A stretch of 64,000 nt of DNA, from NCBI GenBank assembly GCA_014361295.1, contig JACIVX010000001.1, forward strand, positions 1-64,000, in the 5' to 3' direction. Position numbers and translations under genes: made by a program. Below the pieces are notes generated by a model. It was given only the letters and a program-made list of their open reading frames with translations. It did not search any database and was not told the DNA's origin. Positions 29,261 to 37,867 of the stretch are shown piece by piece. Positions within the stretch are counted from its first letter, which is position 1; each line of letters starts with the position of its first letter. This DNA comes from Methanomassiliicoccales archaeon. GTDB taxonomy: Archaea > Thermoplasmatota > Thermoplasmata > Methanomassiliicoccales > JACIVX01.

Positions 29261-29506
29261 GTGAAAGTAAAGGTCAAGTTCTTTGCATCATACAGAGAAA
29301 TCGTCGGGCAACATGAAATCACGATGGATTTGAAGCAGGGTACAAAACTTTCAGATCTTGTCGAGGACTTGAAGCGTCTTTATCCCCGACTTCAGGGATT
29401 CACAGATCCGATCGTAACTTCAGTTAACAAGAAATACGCAAGGGACGATGTGATGCTCAAGGATGGAGATGAAATCGCCCTGTTGCCCCCTGTGAGTGGA
29501 GGTTGA
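29261..29506 (+). CDS. moaD: MoaD-type molybdopterin synthase small subunit
   Basis: 81 residues, ubiquitin-like fold. It starts VKVKVKFFASYREIVGQHE and ends in the required PPVSGG, whose terminal Gly-Gly carries the thiocarboxylate sulfur passed to precursor Z by MoaE. The start is a GTG at 29261. First gene of the cluster moaD-moaE-moaC-moaB-moeA. The frame is open far upstream, but that part overlaps purC in another frame and has no similarity. Confidence 0.9.
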   Translation: MKVKVKFFASYREIVGQHEITMDLKQGTKLSDLVEDLKRLYPRLQGFTDPIVTSVNKKYARDDVMLKDGDEIALLPPVSGG

Positions 29507-29519
29507 AGGAGCTGATCTG

Positions 29520-29930
29520 ATGATTATCGTTTCAAAGAATGATTTTTCCGTTGATGATGTTCTAAGCAAAATGCGGACAAATGAAACTGGTGCGATCGTG
29601 AGTTTTGTCGGCGTCGTGAGAGGTGAGGAGAAGGGCAGGAAGCTCGTGAAAATGGAGATTGAAGCATACGAGGAAATGGCTGAAAAGGAACTCATCAAAT
29701 TGAAGGATCATGCGATGAAGAATTTTGACGTACAGGAAATCGTCATCTGGCATAGGGTCGGTACTCTCTTTCCAGGAGATAATATCGTTCTGATCGCCGT
29801 CGCGAGTGCCCACAGGAAAGATGCTTTTGCGGCCGCACAATTCCTCATCGATGAACTCAAGAAAGTTGTGCCCTTGTGGAAGAAAGAAGTTTACGAGGAT
29901 GGTGAAGTCTGGGTGGAGGATAAGAAATGA
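29520..29930 (+). CDS. moaE: Molybdopterin synthase catalytic subunit
   Basis: 136 residues. With MoaD it inserts two sulfurs into cyclic pyranopterin monophosphate. Diagnostic stretches are GAIVSFVGVVRGEEKG (about residue 27), IVIWHRVGTLFPGDNIVLI, SAHRKDAFAA, and the catalytic KKVVPLWKKEVYEDG with its Lys pair near the end. The start at 29520 is set by AAGGAG a few bases before the ATG. It overlaps moaC by 4 bases. Confidence 0.93.
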   Translation: MIIVSKNDFSVDDVLSKMRTNETGAIVSFVGVVRGEEKGRKLVKMEIEAYEEMAEKELIKLKDHAMKNFDVQEIVIWHRVGTLFPGDNIVLIAVASAHRKDAFAAAQFLIDELKKVVPLWKKEVYEDGEVWVEDKK

Positions 29931-30364
29931 CTGGAATGGTAGACATCAGCGGAAAGCCGATCGTGAAGAGGAAGGCAGTTGCTTCTGGCAGAATCATCCT
30001 CGGGAAAAAATCACTCGACGCGATTAAAGCTGGTAAGGTCAAGAAGGGTGATGTTTTCGAGGCAGCAAAAATCTCCGCAATCCAGTCTGTTAAAGCAACC
30101 TGGCAAATGATTCCCTATTGTCATCCAATCCCTATTGAGTCGGTCTCGGTTACTTTCGATCTCTGCGACGATTCAGTTTTCTGCTCCGTTGAAGTTGCAG
30201 CAAGCTATAAAACTGGCGTCGAAATGGAGGCACTTTTAGGTGTTACAAGTGCTCTCCTGACCATATGGGATATGGTCAAGTATCTTGAAAAGGACGAAAG
30301 AGGCCAATACCCAATTACGCGGATCACTGATATACAGGTTGTTTCAAAAGAAAAGGAGGAATGA
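29927..30364 (+). CDS. moaC: Cyclic pyranopterin monophosphate synthase
   Basis: 145 residues. MoaC finishes the first step of molybdenum cofactor synthesis by forming cyclic pyranopterin monophosphate after the radical SAM enzyme MoaA. Landmarks: MVDISGKPIVKRKAVASG, MIPYCHPIPIESV with its metal-site His (about residue 63), and KTGVEMEALLGVT. ATGA overlap with moaE. Note that moaA is not in this window. Confidence 0.93.
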   Translation: MTGMVDISGKPIVKRKAVASGRIILGKKSLDAIKAGKVKKGDVFEAAKISAIQSVKATWQMIPYCHPIPIESVSVTFDLCDDSVFCSVEVAASYKTGVEMEALLGVTSALLTIWDMVKYLEKDERGQYPITRITDIQVVSKEKEE

Positions 30365-30367
30365 GCA

Positions 30368-30871
30368 TTGGGTTATGAGGATCATGCAAAGCATGCAGTG
30401 TCGAACGTTCCGTGTGCGGTGATCACTGTCAGCGATACGAGAACTCGCGATACGGACGAATCCGGGAAAATCATCATGACAATGCTGCAGTCCGGAGGTC
30501 ACCGTGTCACAGATTACAGAATAGTCAAGGATAACATCAGTGAAATCAAGAGTGCGATCACCGCCGATCTGGAGAATGATGATGTAAAGGTCATTATCAT
30601 CAATGGTGGTACTGGACTTTCAAAAAGGGACGTGACGATCGAGGCTGTCTGTCCCTTCCTTGAAAAGAGGATCGAAGGATTTGGTGAACTTTTCAGATAT
30701 CTCAGTTATTTGGAAATTGGGAGCGCGGCGATGATGAGCAGGGCTATCGGTGGCGTCGCTTTTAGAAAGATTATCCTGTGTGTTCCGGGCTCCCCTCATG
30801 CTGTGAAATTGGCGATGGAAAAATTGATTTTGCCTCAGCTAGGCCATATGGTTTGGGAGGTAGATCGGTGA
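30368..30871 (+). CDS. moaB: MoaB/MogA-type molybdopterin adenylyltransferase
   Basis: 167 residues. It adenylates molybdopterin before molybdenum insertion. Landmarks: AVITVSDTRTRDTDESG (about residue 18), VIIINGGTGLSKRDVT (about 78) and LCVPGSPHAVKLAMEKLI (about 140). The start is TTG at 30368 behind AAAGGAGGAATG, 3 bases after the moaC stop. It shares a 4-base overlap with moeA. Confidence 0.92.
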   Translation: MGYEDHAKHAVSNVPCAVITVSDTRTRDTDESGKIIMTMLQSGGHRVTDYRIVKDNISEIKSAITADLENDDVKVIIINGGTGLSKRDVTIEAVCPFLEKRIEGFGELFRYLSYLEIGSAAMMSRAIGGVAFRKIILCVPGSPHAVKLAMEKLILPQLGHMVWEVDR

Positions 30872-32073
30872 AACCGCTTGCATCACTGATTCCGCTCGAT
30901 GAGGCGAAGAAGCTCGTTGAGGAGTATGTGCAACCGATTGAACGAAAGGAGCGCATCCCGCTTTCCGACCTTCTTTTTAGAGTACTCGCGGAGGATATTG
31001 TTTCTAGAATCGATGTTCCTCCCTACGATCGCTCCGCCATGGATGGTTACGCTGTCAGGGCGGCGGATACCTTTAGTGCGGGAAAGTTTGAACCTGTGGA
31101 GCTCAGGTGCATAGGTGTTGTGCACGCCGGCGAAGTTCCGAGCAAGAAAATCGGGGCTGGTGAATGCATGCAGATTGCGACGGGAGCGATGATTCCTGAA
31201 GGCGCGGATGCGGTCGTGATGGTTGAGAATACCGAACGATTTAATGATGTTGTCCAGATCTTTCGCGCCGTTCCGCCGGGCTCGAACATTTCAAAAAAAG
31301 GGGAGGATATCAAGGCTGGTACGGTTGTTCTGAGAAAAGGGGAATTATTAACGCCTTCAAAAGTCGGCGTCATCGCGGCTCTCGGGATAAGTGAAGCAAC
31401 AGTTTATGCAAAGCCAAAAGTCTTGATTGTCCCAACGGGGAATGAGGTGGCTGAAGTTGGAAAGCCGCTCAATCCTGGGCAAGTCTACGACATCAATTCG
31501 CACACACTCTCTTCGATTCTCCTCGAAAACGGGTGCGTGCCGGTCGCGCATGCCATCGTTGAAGACGTGGCAGAAGAATTGAAATCTGTGCTCGAGAGAG
31601 CAAATGATTACGATATGGTTGTCCTTTCCGGTGGGAGCTCAGCCGGTGAAAGGGATGTGCTCGAACAGGTAATTTCGGAACTCGGAAGAGTGATCTTTCA
31701 TGGTGTGCAGATAAAACCAGGTAAGCCCACGATCTTCGGGTTGATTGGAAATACGCCAGTTTTCGGAATGCCTGGATACCCCACAGCATGTTTGACAAAT
31801 GGATACGTTTTTCTGCTTCCAGCTGCAAGAAAGATGGCCCGCTTGCCGAAAAGGCAGGAGGTCATCGGCACATTTCCGATGGCAAAGAAATACGCCGCCA
31901 CACTGGGGAGGCATCAATTTCTGACCGTCCGTGTCATCGACGGACAAGTTTATCCGGCTTTCAAGGAATCGGGGGCAATTACGAGCATTGCGCATGCCGA
32001 TGGCTGGATTGAGATCCCTCCAAATGTTGACATCGTGGAGAAGGGGACGAATGTCGAAGTACATTTCTTTTAA
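30868..32073 (+). CDS. moeA: Molybdopterin molybdenumtransferase
   Basis: 401 residues. It inserts molybdate (or tungstate) into adenylated molybdopterin. Landmarks: the substrate loop VPPYDRSAMDGYAV (about residue 50), IATGAMIPEGADAVVMVE (about 100), VVLSGGSSAGERD where most relatives have SGGxSxGxxD (about 250), and FGMPGYPTACL (about 295). The GTG start at 30868 overlaps the moaB stop as GTGA, behind GGGAGGTAG; the frame is open for 30 codons further up inside moaB. Last gene of the cofactor cluster; the enzyme using the cofactor is not visible here. Confidence 0.92.
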   Translation: MKPLASLIPLDEAKKLVEEYVQPIERKERIPLSDLLFRVLAEDIVSRIDVPPYDRSAMDGYAVRAADTFSAGKFEPVELRCIGVVHAGEVPSKKIGAGECMQIATGAMIPEGADAVVMVENTERFNDVVQIFRAVPPGSNISKKGEDIKAGTVVLRKGELLTPSKVGVIAALGISEATVYAKPKVLIVPTGNEVAEVGKPLNPGQVYDINSHTLSSILLENGCVPVAHAIVEDVAEELKSVLERANDYDMVVLSGGSSAGERDVLEQVISELGRVIFHGVQIKPGKPTIFGLIGNTPVFGMPGYPTACLTNGYVFLLPAARKMARLPKRQEVIGTFPMAKKYAATLGRHQFLTVRVIDGQVYPAFKESGAITSIAHADGWIEIPPNVDIVEKGTNVEVHFF

Positions 32074-32099
32074 AGATGACTGAATCAGGACATGGAAGA

Positions 32100-32528
32100 T
32101 CAGGCAATCTCAACCTCAACAAGTTTATTTCCTTCTGGGCAGTTGATTTCTCCGATGACCTTGGTGATCTTACACTTGCTGTTCCTTTCCATTCCAATAG
32201 GGTGGCAGATGCGGTACCGATCGCAGCCGATATTGAGACATTTGATCTCCTCGAGTGTGACGACTGAACCTTCGAGTGCGTATTTCTGTATCACCGCGCA
32301 CCGAACCGGAATCTTTTCCACTTCCACGACCCTAACCCCATCCTCGTGGATTCTGCATTCATGATGCACATCTCTCAGTGCAGTGATTCTGTACACACTG
32401 CCTGCGTCTAGATTGAAGCAAACAGCCTTCAATTTGCACTCACGGCAGTCCGTCAGAGGTCCCCTATATGTGAACTCAGCCCCCTCTTTTGCCTGGCGTT
32501 CTCCGATTAATGTCACTATTACCATCAT
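32100..32528 (-). CDS. UPF0179 family protein
   Basis: 142 residues, an archaeal family of unknown function. Four Cys-containing motifs are visible: LTDCRECKLKAVCFNL (about residue 27), HHECRIH, PVRCAVIQK and IKCLNIGCDRYRICHPIG (about 95), with a last Cys in GEINCPEG. The spacing suggests a metal or Fe-S cluster (inference). GGAGGTAAA lies directly before the ATG. It converges on moeA from the right and is followed upstream by egsA on the same strand. Confidence 0.88.
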   Translation of the reverse strand: MMVIVTLIGERQAKEGAEFTYRGPLTDCRECKLKAVCFNLDAGSVYRITALRDVHHECRIHEDGVRVVEVEKIPVRCAVIQKYALEGSVVTLEEIKCLNIGCDRYRICHPIGMERNSKCKITKVIGEINCPEGNKLVEVEIA

Positions 32529-32563
32529 TTTACCTCCTTTTTTTGATCGTCATATTATGAAAG

Positions 32564-33655
32564 TCAGATGACACCTGTGATTGTAGCAAGCCTTTCGGCG
32601 GCCTCACGGGTCAAACCTGAGGTTCCAAGAATCGTGAATCGGTCAGGTCTGATCTTATGAGCTGTGATGAGTGCTTCGATGATTTGATCTCTCGTCACAC
32701 CGAGCTGCGAAGCATTTGTCGGTGCACCGATCTTTGCCAACGCGTTCTTTATTCTCATCCAGTCTCCACCATGGAGATACATCATCATGATGCAACCAAC
32801 GCCACATTGTTCACCGTGGAGCGCGCTGCCTGGTGCGATTAGATCCAGCGCGTGGGAAAACATGTGTTCGGATCCGCTTGTCGGTCTCGAGCTTCCGGCA
32901 ACGCTCATCGAAATCCCTGATATAATGATGGGTCTGATCGCAATCCAAACACTTTCTTCGAGGTTTGGTCTTATCAGATCAGCATTTTCAATGAGTGTTT
33001 GCGCGGTGTAGCTTGCAAGTGCATAAGCAGATCTACTGAATTCTTCATTCCGGAGCCTTCTTGCAAATTCCCAGTCCATCAAAGCCGTCGAATTGGAAAT
33101 CACATCCGCGCATCCTGAAGCGAGCAACCTGTATGGAGCCTTGAGTATAACCGCAGTGTCTGCGACAACGCCCAGCGGTACTTTTGCTTCAACGGATACT
33201 GGACCATTCTTATTGCGGAGAGAAGCCCTTCCAGATGCGATTCCGTCATGTGATGCTGATGTAGGAATGCTGATAAATTCCAAGTTCAGCTCCTTAGCTG
33301 CCATTTTTGCCAGATCGATTTTGCTTCCTCCTCCAATACCGAGGATGAAAGAAGCTTTCACCTCCTTAGCGATCGAGACCACTGTTTCGAGGTTCTGCTT
33401 GGTTGCCTCGCCAACGATGGCAAATTGAACATCAAAACCTCGATCTGCAAGTTGATCAGCTACGGTATTCCCCGCGATCTTCTTTGTCTTTTCACCAGCT
33501 ATGATGAGAGCCGTGCCGGTCAGCCCGAAATCTTTGCAGACGTCTGGGACCTGATCAAGGACGCCGTGACCCGCAAGGACATGTCTCGGAAAAATCATAG
33601 ACCGGGCTTTCGTAAAAAGACCCTCATCCATCCAAGCACCTGAACGAACCCTCAT
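32564..33655 (-). CDS. egsA: Glycerol-1-phosphate dehydrogenase [NAD(P)+]
   Basis: 363 residues. It reduces dihydroxyacetone phosphate to sn-glycerol-1-phosphate, the archaeal lipid backbone, and so marks the genome as archaeal. Landmarks: FILGIGGGSKIDLAKMAA (about residue 95), the metal ligand Asp in PTSASHDGIASGRASL (about 125), and His ligands in SEHMFSHALDLI and GSALHGEQCG (about 250-270). The start is uncertain: ATG at 33655 (AAGGTG close before it) or ATG at 33631 (AGGTG at better spacing). It is divergent from the DUF63 gene with less than 30-55 bp between. Confidence 0.92.
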   Translation of the reverse strand: MRVRSGAWMDEGLFTKARSMIFPRHVLAGHGVLDQVPDVCKDFGLTGTALIIAGEKTKKIAGNTVADQLADRGFDVQFAIVGEATKQNLETVVSIAKEVKASFILGIGGGSKIDLAKMAAKELNLEFISIPTSASHDGIASGRASLRNKNGPVSVEAKVPLGVVADTAVILKAPYRLLASGCADVISNSTALMDWEFARRLRNEEFSRSAYALASYTAQTLIENADLIRPNLEESVWIAIRPIIISGISMSVAGSSRPTSGSEHMFSHALDLIAPGSALHGEQCGVGCIMMMYLHGGDWMRIKNALAKIGAPTNASQLGVTRDQIIEALITAHKIRPDRFTILGTSGLTREAAERLATITGVI

Positions 33656-33683
33656 ATACACCTTTTTCCTTTTCAATTTATCG

Positions 33684-34910
33684 GTGAAATACTCTCTTTT
33701 TGAATTACTGGCTGATTTCTATACGCGAAGAAAATTTTTCATTTTCGTTGCGATAATATCAGTTGCGAGTTTCATTCTTATTATTAGTTGTCTTTTTTTT
33801 GGAGACATCATCTGGCGCGAATTCATTTACAGGTATTTCTGGGGGCCCATCGAGTCAGATAAAGCGGGGCATCCTATAAATGGAATCTATGAGGGTTATA
33901 ATGTCTTGAGCACACTTGTCTACGGAATTCTGCTCATTTTCTCAATCTTTATTATGTACAGGATCTGCTTGCATCTTCGAATCAATATCGAGACCGCTTT
34001 CATCGTAGCCGCGATCCCTTTCATTCTTTTCGGCGGGATCTCCCGTGCGCTTGAGGATGCGTGCCTTTTCAGTGGGACGATCCAGTATCTTTTCATCTCA
34101 CCAATTATTTACATTTTCACAATCGCCCTCTTTTCTCTCACAATTGTCGCTGGAATCTTCACTAAACGAAGAAAAGAAGAAACACAGAAGAAATTTGTTT
34201 GCGTGCCTTTCTGTGTCCTAATTGGTGTCTTACTCATACTCCATTTCGTCGCATTTACTCTCTTCCCCTCAAATTTCAATTTCACACCTCCTCTCTTGCT
34301 CCCAATTGCTTTTGCGGTTCTTACGATTATCGCATATTGCGTATTCCTCAGGAAAGCATCTGACATCCTGGTACTATCGATTCTATTTGCAGGTCTTTTT
34401 CTTGTGTTCTGGTCAACTTCTTTTGTTATCGCTTTTTTCTTCTCTCCCGAATGGCAATCGATTGTTCTTTCGAAGACAACACATTCGTTGGAAACACGTC
34501 CTATTGAGCTTCTTATAATCCCTGGAATTGCAGGTGGGCTGACTGGAGGCGTTGCCGCGATCGGGTTCGTCGGTAAGAGCAAGGCAAATTTTCTTTCATC
34601 GCCAGTGAATCTTATTCTAATCTTTTCCCACCTTCTCGACGGCGTCGCGACCTATCGCGGCATCGATCTTTATGAATACGGCGAAAAGCACGTGCTCCCG
34701 ACATTTTTTATTGAGATCTTTGGGAGTGCGGTGATCATGGTCGTGATCAAACTTGTACTCGTAATCCTAATCCTTATTCTGATCGATGTTCTCTTCAGAC
34801 GGGAATTAATAGCATACCCTAATTTACCAAATATCACGAAGTTCGTTCTGATCTTTCTTGGACTTGCTCCAGGTGTGAGAGATGCGCTGCGGATTTCAAT
34901 GGGTGTATAG
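33684..34910 (+). CDS. DUF63 family membrane protein
   Basis: 408 residues, about 11 membrane helices. The archaeal DUF63 signature is clear: EGYNVLSTLVYGILLIFSIF (about residue 72), IPFILFGGISRALEDACLF (about 110), and in the second half FSHLLDGVATYRGIDL (about 315). Function is unknown. The start is GTG at 33684. Its last 15 bases overlap the end of the convergent TIM-barrel gene. Divergent from egsA, so the two promoters share the short intergenic space. Confidence 0.88.
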   Translation: MKYSLFELLADFYTRRKFFIFVAIISVASFILIISCLFFGDIIWREFIYRYFWGPIESDKAGHPINGIYEGYNVLSTLVYGILLIFSIFIMYRICLHLRINIETAFIVAAIPFILFGGISRALEDACLFSGTIQYLFISPIIYIFTIALFSLTIVAGIFTKRRKEETQKKFVCVPFCVLIGVLLILHFVAFTLFPSNFNFTPPLLLPIAFAVLTIIAYCVFLRKASDILVLSILFAGLFLVFWSTSFVIAFFFSPEWQSIVLSKTTHSLETRPIELLIIPGIAGGLTGGVAAIGFVGKSKANFLSSPVNLILIFSHLLDGVATYRGIDLYEYGEKHVLPTFFIEIFGSAVIMVVIKLVLVILILILIDVLFRRELIAYPNLPNITKFVLIFLGLAPGVRDALRISMGV

Positions 34911-35696
34911 GTTGGAATTTTTGTGAAGGATCGCTTCGATCTTCTTTCTTGCCTCTATAAAACCAATTCCTTTGTTTAAATGGCCGCCGCGAATCTCCAA
35001 GAGAACTGGTAAATCCGCTATTTCTTTCAAAAAATCGAAGCGGATTTTTCCTTCTCCAATTTGGAGTCCCTCGTCTGCGGGCTGAATTGCATCGGACAAG
35101 TGAATATGCGTGATCGATTCGTCCAATTCCCGAAGGTATTGGTTTATCATCTCATTTCCATCATCAGTTGTTGACAAATATGCGTGAGATGTGTCGAGCA
35201 CGAAACCGTTCACGTAATTCCTGATCGCATCGTACTCTTTTGGTGAAAGAAGAATATTGCAGTGCAACAAGTGGTCACCCAAATGGTAGAATCTCGGCAT
35301 ATTTTCGATCCACTTTTTGCCGCCGATCGACTCAAGCGATTTTCTAAGCCCCTCGACTATTCTTTGACGGTTCGCAATCGCATATGGCAAGACGCCACCA
35401 GGATGGATGACTGTCGGCAAGCCATACGAATCAGCGATCTCGCATATTTCGGTGATTCTCATGACACAAAATTCTCTGAACTTATCGTCCTCGTTTGCAA
35501 GATCGATAAGCATCTTTTTGTTTGAAAAATGTATCAATTCAGGCGCATGAACAACTTTGCACATTTCCTCGGTCGAAAGGAAGTGCTCGATTGCTTCTTT
35601 CTCGTCGCAATCCCGAATTAGAAGTTCGGTGAAGTCCCAGTGCTGATGCCTAAACTCGTTTGCATCTTTGATTGTAACCATTATACCAAAGCGCAT
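34896..35696 (-). CDS. TIM-barrel sugar phosphate isomerase/endonuclease IV-like protein
   Basis: 266 residues, AP endonuclease family 2-type TIM barrel. Metal-site-like residues occur in KVVHAPELIHF (about residue 52), LPTVIHPGGVLPYA (about 98), NGFVLDTSHAYLST (about 165) and ITHIHLSDA (about 195), and the barrel closes with PVLLEIRGG. Relatives are sugar isomerases or endonuclease IV; the short length and HPGG motif do not decide. The start at 35696 is chosen because GAGAGGGT precedes that ATG; a GTG at 35714 is possible. It overlaps DUF63 at the stop codon. Confidence 0.78.
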   Translation of the reverse strand: MRFGIMVTIKDANEFRHQHWDFTELLIRDCDEKEAIEHFLSTEEMCKVVHAPELIHFSNKKMLIDLANEDDKFREFCVMRITEICEIADSYGLPTVIHPGGVLPYAIANRQRIVEGLRKSLESIGGKKWIENMPRFYHLGDHLLHCNILLSPKEYDAIRNYVNGFVLDTSHAYLSTTDDGNEMINQYLRELDESITHIHLSDAIQPADEGLQIGEGKIRFDFLKEIADLPVLLEIRGGHLNKGIGFIEARKKIEAILHKNSNLYTH

Positions 35697-35756
35697 CCAA
35701 CCCTCTCTTTTCACTCACGATCAAGTGATTGACATTGAAAGAAGTTGCTAATCTTT

Positions 35757-35766
35757 TTTTATATCG
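35757..35766 (+). promoter_or_regulatory. TATA box for the 35.8-kb RNA candidate
   Basis: TTTTATATCG follows a T-rich run and lies about 30 bp before position 35790-35796, where the helix of the RNA candidate begins. No open frame starts at that distance. Confidence 0.45.
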
Positions 35767-35794
35767 TGTTCCCCGGAACTTAAAAAAATGTTAA

Positions 35795-35877
35795 AGAGGC
35801 CCGGGAAGGTTGGTAGCAGAATACAAAACTCATACTACTCAGGAGGAGAATTGGGGGTGATCCTTCCCGGGATCTCT
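35795..35877 (+). ncRNA. Candidate small structured RNA, helix-closed
   Basis: The ends of this 83-base segment form a strong helix. AGAGG/CCCGGGAAGG (35795-35809) pairs with CCTTCCCGGG/A/TCTCT (35862-35877), 15 pairs including one G-T, with a single bulged A. The enclosed 52 bases contain a small possible hairpin (GTAG with CTAC) and AGGAGGAGAATTGGGGGTGA. A TATA box sits at the correct distance for transcription to begin at the helix. The strand is set by that box. Class unknown; it does not match a tRNA, SRP RNA domain IV or a C/D box layout that I can recognise. A 14-codon frame starting TTG inside it has a ribosome-site-like AGGAGG but the helix is the stronger signal. Confidence 0.5.
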
Positions 35878-35937
35878 TGGAGGCGGAGAAAATAATACTT
35901 CTATTTAAACATTTCGATTCAAGAAACGATTTTTGAG

Positions 35938-36072
35938 TCATTTGTGAATCAAAAGGTTGTGTAAATCTAATACTCTTCCAAATCCCTTTTCATGTTGAAT
36001 GACTGCGGACACACTCCCAGAATTATCGAACTCTATTTTCATCATCGCAGCATTTCCCTCTAGATCTGTCAT
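35938..36072 (-). CDS. Possible 44-residue protein
   Basis: A short frame on the minus strand reads MTDLEGNAAMMKIEFDNSGS then VSAVIQHEKGFGRVLDLHNL, ending in LIHK. A TTGAGG ribosome-like site lies 6 bases before the ATG at 36072; an upstream ATG at 36093 lacks one. Amino acid use looks protein-like (alternating beta pattern in the middle, then a short helix). I do not recognise a family. It lies between the RNA candidate and the REC gene. It may be a chance frame. Confidence 0.4.
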   Translation of the reverse strand: MTDLEGNAAMMKIEFDNSGSVSAVIQHEKGFGRVLDLHNLLIHK

Positions 36073-36236
36073 GTTTTTCCTCAATATCGTCATAGTCGCG
36101 ATTGTTCTTTGATCGAGTTAACAGCACGTTAAAAACAATTTCCAATCGGGGCGTGAGAAATCGACAAAGATTAATTGAAAAAAGTAATTAAAGGAAAAAT
36201 ATATTTAATGTTGAAAGAAGAAATAAGGTGATTTCG

Positions 36237-36620
36237 TTGCGACGCATACCTAAGCCACTGAAAATCCTAATGGTCGACGACAACATCGAGCATCTATCAC
36301 TCTGCTCAGAATATCTCCCAAAGGATGAATTCATTCTTGACAAGGCGCTTAATGCAGCGGAAGCGATGAAGAAGATCAATGAAAACCGCTATGATCTTAT
36401 CATTCTCGATTATTCCCTTCCTGATATCGATGGATTGGAACTTCTCAAAAAGATAAAGTCTGTGGGAATCAAAGCGCCAATTATTTTTACAACTGCATTT
36501 GATGATCCTCACCTCAGCTTTGAAGCGATGAAAAATGGTGTTAAGGACTATGTCGTTAAGACTTTTGAATACTATAAAACGCTCAAAGATCGAATCTTCG
36601 ATATTTTCCAATCTGACTAA
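36237..36620 (+). CDS. Single-domain response regulator
   Basis: 127 residues, one receiver domain and nothing else. Acidic pair LMVDDN (about residue 12), phosphoacceptor in LIILDYSLPDIDG (about 58), Thr in IIFTTAFDD and Lys in YVVKTF. It starts with LRRIPKPLKI at TTG 36237, preceded by AAGGTGATT; a GTG at 36228 is in frame but would overlap the ribosome site. A TATA-like AAATATATTTAA lies about 30-40 bp upstream. No kinase gene is adjacent; the partner must be encoded elsewhere. Confidence 0.85.
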   Translation: MRRIPKPLKILMVDDNIEHLSLCSEYLPKDEFILDKALNAAEAMKKINENRYDLIILDYSLPDIDGLELLKKIKSVGIKAPIIFTTAFDDPHLSFEAMKNGVKDYVVKTFEYYKTLKDRIFDIFQSD

Positions 36621-36701
36621 TTCATGCTTCAGCCCGTTTCACTGGATTGAGTTTATGCAAATCCATTAATCTTTCAGATTCCTGATGTAGGAGGCAGCTC
36701 T

Positions 36702-37286
36702 TTGATTAAAGTTGTTGGCCTGATGGGAAGTCCGAGAATCGGCGGAAATTCTGATCTACTTCTCGATGCGGCACTGGATGGTGCCAGAGGGGCTGAAGGA
36801 AGCGTCGAGAAGATCATCGTTGAGAAACTCGATCTTCATGGATGCAGGGAATGTGATAGCTGCATGCATACTGGTAATTGTAAGTTTCATGATGACATGG
36901 AATTGATCTATGATCTGATCGATCAACTCGATGTGATGATCATCTCCTCTCCAGTCTTTTTTTCGGGTGTTCCGGGTCAGTTAAAGATGATGATCGATCG
37001 ATGCCAGTGTATATGGGCGAGGAAGTTTATCAGGGGAGAAAAAATTGGCGGAGGAAAGAGAAGGGTGGGCGGAATCATACTGGTTGGGGGGAAAGAGCGA
37101 TCGCATTTCGAGGGGTTACTTTTCACTCTTAAAACGTTCTTTATGACGATTGACGTCGAATTGACGGGTCAATTGACGTTTGCTGGTATCGATAAGAGGG
37201 GAACGATTCTCGACCACCCAACGGCGCTGGCAGACGCAAGGGAACTCGGCTGGAAACTTGTAAATCTTGTTAAAGAGAAAAAATGA
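36702..37286 (+). CDS. Iron-sulfur flavoprotein (Isf-like NAD(P)H-dependent FMN reductase)
   Basis: 194 residues, flavodoxin-like fold. The FMN phosphate loop is GSPRIGGNSD near residue 10. The compact cluster motif CRECDSCMHTGNC (C-x2-C-x2-C-x5-C, about residue 49) is that of archaeal Isf proteins, which carry [4Fe-4S] plus FMN and pass electrons from ferredoxin, often to oxygen or peroxide. The start is TTG at 36702 behind GTAGGAGGC. A paralogue lies at 48755. The T-run after the stop may end the transcript. Confidence 0.85.
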   Translation: MIKVVGLMGSPRIGGNSDLLLDAALDGARGAEGSVEKIIVEKLDLHGCRECDSCMHTGNCKFHDDMELIYDLIDQLDVMIISSPVFFSGVPGQLKMMIDRCQCIWARKFIRGEKIGGGKRRVGGIILVGGKERSHFEGLLFTLKTFFMTIDVELTGQLTFAGIDKRGTILDHPTALADARELGWKLVNLVKEKK

Positions 37287-37381
37287 TTTTTTAATCTTTT
37301 CAATCTCTATTAACCTGCGAGCAATCCAACGAATTCTCCGCCAGGAATAAATATCATCGGTCATATTTGTTATATGATCCT

Positions 37382-37759
37382 ATGGTGGTCATCAGCGTCT
37401 CGATTTCGGCAAAAGAGCTCCGGGAGTTTGATGAGGTTGCTAAGAAACTCGGATTTACGAGCAGATCGGATGCTGTGAGATCCGCTCTGCACAAATTCGT
37501 ATCGCTGAGCAAGTTGGTAGAAGGAAGCGAGGGCGAAGGGTTTTATCTCGTTTCTCTCGCCTACGAAAAAAAGAAGAAACACCAGGTGGCCGACATCATG
37601 CATAAACATTCTGAGATGATCAAGAGCTCACTGCACAGTCATTTCAACGACCGTTGCGTGGAGCAAATTATCGCGATTGGAGAATATTCGAAATTGCGGT
37701 CATTCACCGAGGAGCTTTCATCTCTCAAAGACGTGAGATATTCGATAAGCATCGTTTGA
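37382..37759 (+). CDS. NikR-like metal-responsive repressor
   Basis: 125 residues. An N-terminal ribbon-helix-helix (VVISVSISAKELREFDEVAK then FTSRSDAVRSALHKF) is followed by an ACT-like metal-binding domain. The metal ligands of NikR have counterparts: a His in MHKHSEMI (about residue 76), HSH (about 87-89) and the Cys of NDRCVEQIIAIGE (about 94). It lies 109 bp before a P1B-type metal ATPase, its likely target. A TATA-like AATAAATATC about 30 bp before the ATG suggests a leaderless mRNA. The metal may be nickel or another soft or borderline ion. Confidence 0.85.
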   Translation: MVVISVSISAKELREFDEVAKKLGFTSRSDAVRSALHKFVSLSKLVEGSEGEGFYLVSLAYEKKKKHQVADIMHKHSEMIKSSLHSHFNDRCVEQIIAIGEYSKLRSFTEELSSLKDVRYSISIV

Positions 37760-37867
37760 AATCGTGACGACGAAGAATATTAGATGGCGTATCATTATCT
37801 GGTTAATAAATTTTCAATCAACTGTTAGCAAAACTCAGAAATGTTGAAGATGAGTTAAACCTGGCCT

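Noticed and set aside
35846-35895. 14-codon leader peptide (TTG start after AGGAGG) inside the RNA candidate
   Set aside because: The start and ribosome site are caught in the loop of a strong helix, no downstream gene on that strand is close, and the peptide has no recognisable attenuation codons.
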